DNA of 64,000 nucleotides from Streptomyces sp. TLI_053 (GTDB taxonomy: Bacteria; Actinomycetota; Actinomycetes; Streptomycetales; Streptomycetaceae): NCBI RefSeq assembly GCF_900105395.1, contig NZ_LT629775.1, positions 1,736,001 to 1,800,000 of the forward strand, read 5' to 3'. The notes beneath the pieces were generated by a model. It did not search any database. It was given only the letters and a program-made list of their open reading frames with translations, and was not told where the DNA came from. This document shows positions 25,366-32,394 of the stretch, piece by piece; position 1 is the first letter of the stretch, and the number at the start of each line of letters is the position of its first letter. The position numbers and the translations under genes are program-made.

Positions 25366-26142
25366 TCACGCCGCCCTCCCGCATGCCGCTCCCGGGGCGC
25401 CGGGAGTGAAGTCGTTCCTGGGCTCGGACACCACCAGAAAGCGCGCAAGACGCTCCTCGGCGGCAGCCCGTCGAGTCCGGCAGGCATGGAAGCCGAGATC
25501 GAGACGAAAAGCGACCTCGGCAAGACCACCGTCCTCCAACCGAGTACGGCCGATCAGCTCGGCCTCGTCCCCGGTGATGGCCCCGGCTCGCACAGCCCGC
25601 TCCAGCGCCTGGTCCGGGTGGCCTCCGAATCCCCTGCGACGCCCCAGCCACGCCGGTTCCGGAAGCTCCGACCTCGCTGCCGTGGTGCGGTAGGAGTCAC
25701 GTGCCCGCAGCCCCTGGCGGTACCCGGCCCACCACAGCCGTCCGGCGATCGCCGGTGATTCGACATCCACACCCTGGAGTTCACGCAGGAACCCTTCGAC
25801 GACCTCTGCCTCGATGTCGGCGTACGGCACCCAGCTGTTGTTCACGACCCGCCACGCCGCCTTGCGCAGGCCGGGTGACATCATCCAGACGGCGCCCAAC
25901 TCCCAGTCGGGGCCGTGGCGCTGGGCATGGAAGGCCAGTTCCGACCACACCGCGTCCCGAGCCCCGGCCGGCGCTTCGGGCAGGAGCAGCAGTGGCCGCA
26001 ACTCGGTGAGTGACAGCCTGCCCTGCGGCAGGGCCGGGTGAACAGCCGCACCGTCCAGGCACAGGGGGCCCACCCAGGCATCGGGCCCGCTGATGGCTGC
26101 GGCCACCGCTTTCAGGACGGAGGCCGGATACGTCATTGTCAT
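25366..26142 (-). CDS. Sigma-factor-like HTH protein 2 in the Wadjet operon
   Basis: A 258-residue protein from ATG 26142 with an excellent ribosome site (GGAGGAG). It is clearly paralogous to the preceding gene. Both share an N-terminal helical part, a block of the form D-[IL]-x-AEVV-x-x-FL around residue 115 and GGHPD-x-AL. Both then have a sigma-region-4-like helix-turn-helix (here GDEAELIGRTRLEDGGLAEV followed by AFRLDLGFHACRTRR). The usual sigma region 2 is not recognisable, so promoter recognition as a true sigma factor is uncertain. It probably regulates this operon or mobile-element genes. It is followed by the Cys-pair gene with a 1-bp gap. Confidence 0.7.
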   Translation of the reverse strand: MTMTYPASVLKAVAAAISGPDAWVGPLCLDGAAVHPALPQGRLSLTELRPLLLLPEAPAGARDAVWSELAFHAQRHGPDWELGAVWMMSPGLRKAAWRVVNNSWVPYADIEAEVVEGFLRELQGVDVESPAIAGRLWWAGYRQGLRARDSYRTTAARSELPEPAWLGRRRGFGGHPDQALERAVRAGAITGDEAELIGRTRLEDGGLAEVAFRLDLGFHACRTRRAAAEERLARFLVVSEPRNDFTPGAPGAACGRAA

Positions 26143-26168
26143 CAACTCTCCTCCACTCGAACGTTCGT

Positions 26169-26984
26169 TCAGGCAGCCATGGCGGGCGGACGAGCTTCCG
26201 CCCCGGCTCCGGTCAGGCACTCCAGACCTCCGGTCGTCAGTCCCCGTGCCCGTTCGGCCGATAACAGACCGGTGCGCGCGTAGTGCTCGACGATGCGCCG
26301 CTCGGCGCGACGCCGACGCTTGCGGCACGCCGCGTAGGTGATGTCGAGCCGGGTGGCGGCCGCGGCGAGCGGCTCGTCCTCCAGGCGGGTCCGCCCAATC
26401 AGGTCCGCCTCCTCCGCGCTGATAACTCCTTGCCGGAGCAGTCGGCTCAGGGCGATGTCGGGATGGCCGCCACCTCGGCGCGCCACCGGTCGGTCCGGTG
26501 CGGTGTCGAACGGAACGAGCGTCCGATCCGCGTCGATGACGCACCGCTGGAACCGTTGGCCCGCACTCCGCGCGGCACCGAAGAGAAGGCCGACGAGTCC
26601 TGGGCTGTCCGGGTCCACCTCGTCCAGTCGGACGAGGAACTGCGCAACCACCTCGGCCTGAAGATCTGCCCGGTCCGTCCGGGTGACGACCACTCGATGG
26701 CATATCGCGCGAAGTGCCGGGGTGATCGCCCCGAGCGCCGCCACCGTCCACTCCTCCCGATCGGCCTCCTGCCGGGTTCTCCTGACCAGTTCACCCCACA
26801 CGGCCGGCAGCACGTCCGGATGCGGAGGCTTCAGAAGCAGTTCCCTCATCTCGTCGAGCGGCACCCGCCCGGCCGGCAGTCTCAGCCCCAGAGCGCCGAC
26901 GTCGAACGCGAACGGGCCGTCGGCAAGGTCCCGGAACGCCGATTCGATACGGTCGAGCACCAGTCGATGCGCTGCAGGAGTCAT
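26169..26984 (-). CDS. Sigma-factor-like HTH protein 1 in the Wadjet operon
   Basis: A 271-residue protein from ATG 26984 behind GGAAGG; first clear large gene of the operon. The C-terminal ~80 residues contain GGHPDIALSRLLRQGVISAE and then an ECF-region-4-type helix-turn-helix (EADLIGRTRLEDEPLAAAAT and LDITYAACRKRRRRAERRI). The middle DLQAEVVAQFLVRLDEVDPD is shared with the next gene, about 40-50% similar over the C-terminal half by eye. The N-terminal half has no recognised region 2. The gap to its paralogue is 26 bp. The pair probably arose by tandem duplication. The function is inferred only. Confidence 0.72.
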   Translation of the reverse strand: MTPAAHRLVLDRIESAFRDLADGPFAFDVGALGLRLPAGRVPLDEMRELLLKPPHPDVLPAVWGELVRRTRQEADREEWTVAALGAITPALRAICHRVVVTRTDRADLQAEVVAQFLVRLDEVDPDSPGLVGLLFGAARSAGQRFQRCVIDADRTLVPFDTAPDRPVARRGGGHPDIALSRLLRQGVISAEEADLIGRTRLEDEPLAAAATRLDITYAACRKRRRRAERRIVEHYARTGLLSAERARGLTTGGLECLTGAGAEARPPAMAA

Positions 26985-26998
26985 GCTTCGCCTTCCGT

Positions 26999-27145
26999 TC
27001 AAGTCCGGTTCTGCAGGACGCGCGGGTGCTTGGCTCTCCGCACCCGCTGAATAAGGCCTTCGATCGCGCCCGTTGGGACACCTGAATCCCAATTCACCGA
27101 ATCACCAACGGATTTGGTGATGACATAACCTTTCTCGGGCGCCAT
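26999..27145 (-). CDS. Possible 48-residue leader protein of the Wadjet operon
   Basis: The ATG at 27145 has GGAAGAGG a few bases upstream, and the frame ends 14 bp before the first sigma-like gene. The peptide starts MAPEKGYVITKSVGD and ends in a basic RVRRAKHPRVLQNRT. Codon third positions are less GC-rich than in neighbours, and no family is recognised. It could instead be untranslated leader containing the palindrome at 27101-27121. Confidence 0.35.
   Translation of the reverse strand: MAPEKGYVITKSVGDSVNWDSGVPTGAIEGLIQRVRRAKHPRVLQNRT
27101..27121. promoter_or_regulatory. 8-bp perfect palindrome in the Wadjet operon leader
   Basis: ATCACCAA, CGGAT and TTGGTGAT form a perfect inverted repeat in a locally AT-richer stretch about 120 bp upstream of the first large gene. 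It is a good operator candidate, perhaps for the operon's own HTH proteins. Confidence 0.5.
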
Positions 27146-27607
27146 GCGCCCTCTTCCGAGCATCGCCTGAGCGATACGGACACTCACTCAGCAGCTCCAC
27201 CCAAGGACCCCGCCGAGCACTGCGCGGGCGGCGCGACTTCTGGCGACAGCACTCCGAACTGCCGGCGGCGGCCGGCGGCCCGCCCGCCGGGCTGCCATCC
27301 TCGCCGAAGCGACCTACGGATCCGGCCAACCATGCTCCGCTCGGCGGTGGTTGGAGCAACCGAGAAGAGTCGGCGCGCGCTCCGTACGCTGGAGTCACGA
27401 GTACGTCGTCCACAGTCGGGCCCGACCGCCAACGATGCTGGCAGGAGCGCTGCCGCTCCGCAGTGAGTCGGTACCCGTTGGCCAACGCCACCATCCGACA
27501 GCCGAACGGCTTCAAGGCCCAACCGCAGTTGCTGAGATGGTCTCTCCTCGATCCGGCGCCCTCGACCCGGGCCGGTGTCGGAGCCGACTGAGGTGCGCGC
27601 CGGCGGC
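27146..27607. other. 462-bp region without convincing genes
   Basis: The base composition is slightly lower in GC than in neighbours. Open frames on both strands lack codon bias and ribosome sites. It probably contains the promoter of the eight-gene operon and decayed sequence. I see no insertion-sequence ends or tRNA. Confidence 0.4.
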
Positions 27608-28219
27608 TCAGCGCAGCCGCGCGTACAGCTCCTCGACGAAGTGCCAGGCCGCAACGGTGTACCGCTGCGGCCTGTACACCTCGGGCTCCAGGGCGGTCCG
27701 AATTCCCTCCGGCCCCCTGACGAGAACGCCGATTCCGTAGAAGGCCGCCTCCGCCAGGACCCCCTCCTCCCCCATCTGCGGCCCCTCGTCGACCAGGACG
27801 GCTCGGCAGCAGAACGGTGCGAACCGACCCGCTCGCTCCAGCCCGTTCCGCCAGCCGACCACCCGAACCACCGCGATGTCCACGGCCAGCGGCCGGACTG
27901 CCAGACGCGTCACCATGTCACCGTCCCGGTGGACCGCACCCTGCGGGAGGCCTCCGACCACAGCCGGGTCGGACAGAGAAGCCATCGGGACCGGAATACC
28001 GACGGGGAGGCAGAGCAGGCGCTCCAGCATCGGGATGCTGTCCAGCCGGTCGGCGCAAGCCGTCTGCCGTCTGCCGTGCTCAACCTCATCGACCCGGCAC
28101 GCCACCATCGCGCGAGTTCCCAGGAGCGAGAGCACCGCGACTTCGCGCTCCGGAGACACCTGCGGCAGCGCCGCCTCGCGCACGGAGCGCCACACCGCCG
28201 GATTCGCCACGCCTGCCAT
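27608..28219 (-). CDS. Hypothetical protein, 203 residues, at right end of island
   Basis: ATG 28219 to TGA 27608. The frame has normal high-GC codon use. The family is not recognised. The sequence contains VSPEREVAVLSLLGTRAMVA, then IPMLERLLCLPVGIPVP, a beta-rich MVTRLAVRPLAVDIAVVRVV with GWRNG, and RFAPFCCRAVLVDEGPQMGE. There are no membrane helices. It could be a small enzyme-like alpha/beta protein. It lies between the intact GH1 gene (49 bp away) and the operon leader, in the same orientation, and is probably island cargo rather than part of the tight operon. Confidence 0.6.
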   Translation of the reverse strand: MAGVANPAVWRSVREAALPQVSPEREVAVLSLLGTRAMVACRVDEVEHGRRQTACADRLDSIPMLERLLCLPVGIPVPMASLSDPAVVGGLPQGAVHRDGDMVTRLAVRPLAVDIAVVRVVGWRNGLERAGRFAPFCCRAVLVDEGPQMGEEGVLAEAAFYGIGVLVRGPEGIRTALEPEVYRPQRYTVAAWHFVEELYARLR

Positions 28220-28268
28220 GTCTCCACCCTGCCCTACGGGCCGATGTGGCGACCAGGCGCCCCTCCGG

Positions 28269-29606
28269 TCAGGAAGCGGTACGCGAACGGTGTTGAGCGA
28301 TCAGGTCGCGGTACCAGGCGTAGGAGGCCCTCGGGGTGCGCTCCTGGGTCTCGAAGTCGACGTGGACGAGGCCGAAGCGCTGGTGGTAGCCCTCGGCCCA
28401 TTCGAAGTTGTCGAGCAGGGACCAGGTGAAGTAGCCGCGGACGTCGACGCCCTCCGCCACGGCGGCGGCGAGGGCGTCGAGGTGGGTGGAGAGGTAGGAG
28501 ACGCGGACGGGGTCGTCGGGGCCCTCGGTGGTGGAGCAGCCGTTCTCGGTGACGGTGACCGGTGGGAGGGCGGGGCCGTAGCGGTCGCGGAGGCCCACGA
28601 GGAGTGCGCGCAGGCCGTCGGGGACGATCGGCCAGCCGAAGGCGGTGTGCGGGACGTCGGGGATCTCGGCGAAGGCGAAGGGGAGGCCCGGGTCGGTGGG
28701 GGCGGCGATGCGGGTGGGGTTGTAGTAGTTGACGCCGAGGCCGGTGAGGGGGGTGGCGGTGATGAGGTCGAGGTCGCCGGGGCGGACGGCGCCGTGGAGG
28801 TCGGGGCCGGCGCCGAAGGCGGTGAGGTCGGGGTAGCGGCCGAGGAGCAGCGGGTCGGTGAACAGGCGGTTGTGGAGGGTGTCGTAGGCGTCGGCGGCGG
28901 CGAGGTCGGCGGGTGAGGGGGAGGCCGGTTCGACCGGGGTGAGGTTGTTGGAGACGAGGACGTCGAGGCCGCGCTCGTGGAGGAGGGAGGCGGCCAGGCC
29001 GTGGGCGAGGAGTTGGTGGTGGGCGACCGGGAGGGCCTCGAGCATCAGGGCGCGGCCGGGGGCGTGGATGCCGAGGGCGTAGCCGTAGACCATGTGCACG
29101 AAGGGCTCGTTGAGGGTGATCCAGGCGGGTACGCGGTCGCCGAGGCGGTCGGCGACGAGGGCGGTGTACTCGGCGAAGCGGTAAGCGGTGTCGCGGTTCA
29201 GCCAGCCGCCGGCGTCTTCGAGGGCCTGCGGGAGGTCCCAGTGGAAGAGGGTGGGGAGCGGGGTGATGCCCACTTCCAACAACGCGTCGACCAGGCGGTC
29301 GTAGAAGGCGAGTCCGGCAGGGTTGACGGGCCCCGCGCCGGTGGGCCGGATCCGGGGCCAGGCGATGGAGAAGCGGTAGCCGTCGAGGCCGAGGCCCTGC
29401 ATCAGGGCGATGTCCTCGGCGTACCGGTGGTAGTGGTCGCAGGCCACCGCACCCGTGTGCCCGTCCCGGACGGTACCGGGGCGGGCGGTGAAGGTGTCCC
29501 AGATCGAGGGGCCGCGGCCGTCCTCGTCGACCGCCCCCTCGATCTGGTGGGCGGCGGTGGCGACACCCCAGCGGAACCCCGCCGGCAGGTCGAAGCGATC
29601 CGGCAT
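28269..29606 (-). CDS. bglB: GH1 beta-glucosidase
   Basis: A 445-residue cytosolic enzyme from ATG 29606 behind GGGAGG. GFRWGVATAAHQIEGAVDED is the N-terminal GH1 signature. TLNEPF gives the acid/base Glu at about residue 167, and VTENGC gives the nucleophile Glu at about 354. YFTWSLLDNFEWAEGY forms the aglycone/glycone pocket. The enzyme hydrolyses beta-glucosides such as cellobiose. The length is normal and all key residues are present. Its 3' end matches the remnant at 16142-16278. No sugar transporter or LacI-type regulator adjoins it, suggesting this locus has been rearranged. Confidence 0.93.
   Translation of the reverse strand: MPDRFDLPAGFRWGVATAAHQIEGAVDEDGRGPSIWDTFTARPGTVRDGHTGAVACDHYHRYAEDIALMQGLGLDGYRFSIAWPRIRPTGAGPVNPAGLAFYDRLVDALLEVGITPLPTLFHWDLPQALEDAGGWLNRDTAYRFAEYTALVADRLGDRVPAWITLNEPFVHMVYGYALGIHAPGRALMLEALPVAHHQLLAHGLAASLLHERGLDVLVSNNLTPVEPASPSPADLAAADAYDTLHNRLFTDPLLLGRYPDLTAFGAGPDLHGAVRPGDLDLITATPLTGLGVNYYNPTRIAAPTDPGLPFAFAEIPDVPHTAFGWPIVPDGLRALLVGLRDRYGPALPPVTVTENGCSTTEGPDDPVRVSYLSTHLDALAAAVAEGVDVRGYFTWSLLDNFEWAEGYHQRFGLVHVDFETQERTPRASYAWYRDLIAQHRSRTAS
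28297..28399. repeat. Right copy of 103-bp direct repeat flanking the Wadjet island
   Basis: It lies within the 3' end of the intact GH1 gene and matches 16173-16275 at 100 of 103 positions in direct orientation. Confidence 0.85.
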
Positions 29607-29697
29607 GGCAGCCTCCCGGGCGAAAATGTGAGGACTGCTCATGTTACCGACGTGGCGCCGTACCGCCAGAGGGCGGCGGTGGGCGCCGTGTCGGCCG

Positions 29698-32271
29698 TCA
29701 GACGGTGGCGGGGAGGTCCGCGGGTTCGAGCGTGGAGAGCTGGTCGGGGGTGGGGGTGACGGCCTCGGCCATCCGCTGGGCCTGGCGTTCGGTCATTTCC
29801 TGGAAGGTCTGGCGGGCCGAGCGGCCGTTGCCGAAGCCGGCGCCGCGCGGGAGCGTCTCGAAGTGGTGGAGCAGGCGCAGGCGCGCCGGGCCGGTCAGCT
29901 CGTAGCGGTGCTCGCGCGCCTGGTGCTCGACGATGGCCACCAGGTCGGCGGCGGAGTAGTCCTCGAACAGCAGGGTGCGGGTGAAGCGGGAGGAGAGTCC
30001 GGGGTTGGAGCCGACGAAGCGGGCCATGTCCGCCGGATAGCCGGCGGCGATCACCACCACGTCGTCGCGGTGGTCCTCCATCAGCTTGACCAGGGTCGCC
30101 ACCGCCTCCAGGCCGAAGTCGTGCCCACCGGACTCGGGGACCAGCGAGTAGGCCTCGTCGATGAACAGGACGCCGCCGAGCGCGCGGTTGAAGGCGGCCG
30201 CCGTGCGCGGGCCGGTGTGGCCGACGTACTCGCCGACCAGCGCGCTGCGGTCGACCTCGACCAGGTGGCCGCGGCGCAGCAGGCCGAGGGCCTTGAGCAG
30301 GCGGCCGTAGAGGCGGGCGACGGTGGTCTTGCCGGTGCCGGGGTTGCCGGCGAAGACGAGGTGGCGGCTGAGCGGCGGCGCGGGCAGGCCGGCCTCCTCG
30401 CGCAGCCGGACGGCCTGCATCAGCTTCACCATCGAGTGGACGTCGTGCTTGACCCGGTCCAGGCCGACCAGGGTGGCGAGTTCGGCCAGCAGGTCGTCCA
30501 GGTGCTCCTCCTCGGGCTCCGCCGTGGGGAGTTCGGCGGGCGCCGCGGCGGGCGGGAGGGGTACCGCCGGTACGGCGGGCAGGCCCGGCAGGCCCGGCAG
30601 GACGGGTGCGGCGGGCGGCTGGGGTGCGCCGACGAAGGCGAGCGGGGCGCCGTCGACGTCACACTGCTCCAGGACGGGGACCGCCGAGCCGTCGCCGCCG
30701 AACGCGGCCGGGCAGTCCAGCACCCGGCAACGGCGCAGCCGCGGCGCGGCACCGGCCGCCAGGTGCAGGGCGGGCAGCCGGGTCCCGACCAGGTCGCAGG
30801 AGGTCAGCAGACCGCCCGCGCCCTCGGCGAAGTACACGCCGTTGCGGCCGGTGCCGTCGATCCGCAGGCGGCTGATCACCGGGCGGGCGCCGGTCCAGAC
30901 GACCACGCCCGAGCCGCTGCCGCCCTCGACCGAACCGCCCTCCACCGTGGCCTCGGAACCGGAGTCGAGCAGGAGTCCGGCGGCGCCCGAGCCGGTGACC
31001 CGGTTGCCGGTCAGCACGGCGCGGCCGCCGGAGGAGACCTCGAGGCCGGCCCGGGCGGCTCCGACGACCGTGGTGCGGTCGATCCGGGAGCCGGCCGGGG
31101 AGGCGACGGCGACCCCGGTGTGCGCGGTGTCGATCCGGCAACCGGTGACGGTGGCCCGGGCCTCGTCGGTGACGGCGACGCCGGTCAGGACGATCTCGCC
31201 GACCGTGCTGTCGGTGAGGCCCAGCACGGCCGAGCCCGCCACGTGGAAGCCGTGCTCGGCGCCCCGGCGCACCCGGCAGTCGGTGAACGCGGCCTCGGCC
31301 CGGTCGGCGAGGTGGACGGCGCTGAACCCGGAGTCCTCCAGCCGGCAGTCGGTGAGCCGGGCGCGGGCCGTGCCGGTGGCGAGCAGCCCGTTGGCGCCCG
31401 GGGCGGTCACGGTGCAGCCGTCGGCGGTCAGCCGGGCCGCGTCCTGGAGCACCAGGGCACTGGCGGCGGGGCGCAGCACCCGGGTGTCGGTCAGGTCGGC
31501 GTGGGAGTCGCCGCCGAGGTGGAGGCCCGCGGTCCCGGGCGTCTCGATCCGGGTGTTGGTGACCAGGGCGTGCGCGGTGTCCTCCAGCAGCAGCCCGGCG
31601 CGGCCGGGCGAGGTCAGCCGGGATTCCGTCATCCGCAGCCGGGACCTCCCGCGCAGCCGGACCCCCGAGCCGGTGGTGGACTCCAGGCGCAGGCCGGTGA
31701 CGTCCAGCCGGGCGGTGCCGGCGAGCACCGCGCCCACCCCGTCGACGTCGGCGACGGTGGTGGACTCGATCCGCACCCGGGCACCGCCGGACAGGCGCAG
31801 GGCGGCGTGCCGGGCGCCGGTCAGCCGGCAGTCGCGCAGCAGGACGGCGGAGGTCCCCTCCTCGCCCTCGCGGAAGTCCCCCGGCTCGGCGCCCTCGGGC
31901 CCGCGGACCTCGATCCGGCCGCCGGTCACGGTGCAGCGGTCGAGCACGAGGCCGGCCCCGGCGGTGACGGTGACGGCCGGGTCCCCGGGGTCGGCGCCCT
32001 CCAGGTCGAGGCCCCGGAGCAGGCAGTCGGGGCCGAGGACGCGGAGCGCCGGGGCGCCGCCCGGCGGGGCCGCGAGCACCACCGTCCCGGGGCCCTGCTC
32101 GGCGACCAGGACGACCCGGCGGGCCAGTTCGAGCGACTCCTGGTAGCGGCCGGGCGCGACGACCACGGTGTCACCGGGCTGCGCGGCCCGCAGGGCGTCG
32201 GCGACGAGGCGGTGGGCACCGCGGCCGCGCGGGCCGACGGCGTGGGTCCGGGTGGTCGTCCGGTGGGGCAT
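29698..32271 (-). CDS. EccA-like CbxX/CfxQ AAA ATPase fused to a right-handed beta-helix
   Basis: An 857-residue protein from ATG 32271. Residues ~20-530 are repeated short strands with a period of about 22-24 residues (pattern AxVTxCRIxxAxxxGVxV), the parallel beta-helix of pectate-lyase-like proteins, opening with QPGDTVVVAPGRYQESLELA. Residues ~560-857 are a CbxX-type AAA module: Walker A FAGNPGTGKTT at about 637-645, Walker B GGVLFIDEAYSLV, and sensor/arginine region SSRFTRTLLFEDY. EccA ATPases assist type VII substrates. Here the usual TPR N-terminus is replaced by a beta-helix, which is known in Streptomyces homologues. It is followed by the T7SS genes to its right and probably serves them. 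Confidence 0.85.
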   Translation of the reverse strand: MPHRTTTRTHAVGPRGRGAHRLVADALRAAQPGDTVVVAPGRYQESLELARRVVLVAEQGPGTVVLAAPPGGAPALRVLGPDCLLRGLDLEGADPGDPAVTVTAGAGLVLDRCTVTGGRIEVRGPEGAEPGDFREGEEGTSAVLLRDCRLTGARHAALRLSGGARVRIESTTVADVDGVGAVLAGTARLDVTGLRLESTTGSGVRLRGRSRLRMTESRLTSPGRAGLLLEDTAHALVTNTRIETPGTAGLHLGGDSHADLTDTRVLRPAASALVLQDAARLTADGCTVTAPGANGLLATGTARARLTDCRLEDSGFSAVHLADRAEAAFTDCRVRRGAEHGFHVAGSAVLGLTDSTVGEIVLTGVAVTDEARATVTGCRIDTAHTGVAVASPAGSRIDRTTVVGAARAGLEVSSGGRAVLTGNRVTGSGAAGLLLDSGSEATVEGGSVEGGSGSGVVVWTGARPVISRLRIDGTGRNGVYFAEGAGGLLTSCDLVGTRLPALHLAAGAAPRLRRCRVLDCPAAFGGDGSAVPVLEQCDVDGAPLAFVGAPQPPAAPVLPGLPGLPAVPAVPLPPAAAPAELPTAEPEEEHLDDLLAELATLVGLDRVKHDVHSMVKLMQAVRLREEAGLPAPPLSRHLVFAGNPGTGKTTVARLYGRLLKALGLLRRGHLVEVDRSALVGEYVGHTGPRTAAAFNRALGGVLFIDEAYSLVPESGGHDFGLEAVATLVKLMEDHRDDVVVIAAGYPADMARFVGSNPGLSSRFTRTLLFEDYSAADLVAIVEHQAREHRYELTGPARLRLLHHFETLPRGAGFGNGRSARQTFQEMTERQAQRMAEAVTPTPDQLSTLEPADLPATV

Positions 32272-32394
32272 CAGGGCTGCTGTCCTTGCTTCGGTGCGGT
32301 GCGGGGCGGGCAGGCGGGCGGGGCTACGGGCACGGTCTCGGGGCCGGGCCGGGCCGGGCTACCGGAACCGGCCGGAGCCACGGGCCGGGCGGGG

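Noticed and set aside
27102..27654. Two minus-strand open frames of 137 and 156 codons
   Set aside because: Codon bias is poor, composition is Arg/Ser/Pro-rich, there is no ribosome site, and they overlap each other and the operon leader.
16142..28404. Site-specific integration (attL/attR with integrase) as the origin of the Wadjet island
   Set aside because: The flanking 103-bp repeats are protein-coding GH1 sequence, and no integrase, excisionase or tRNA gene is visible. Homologous recombination between paralogues fits better.
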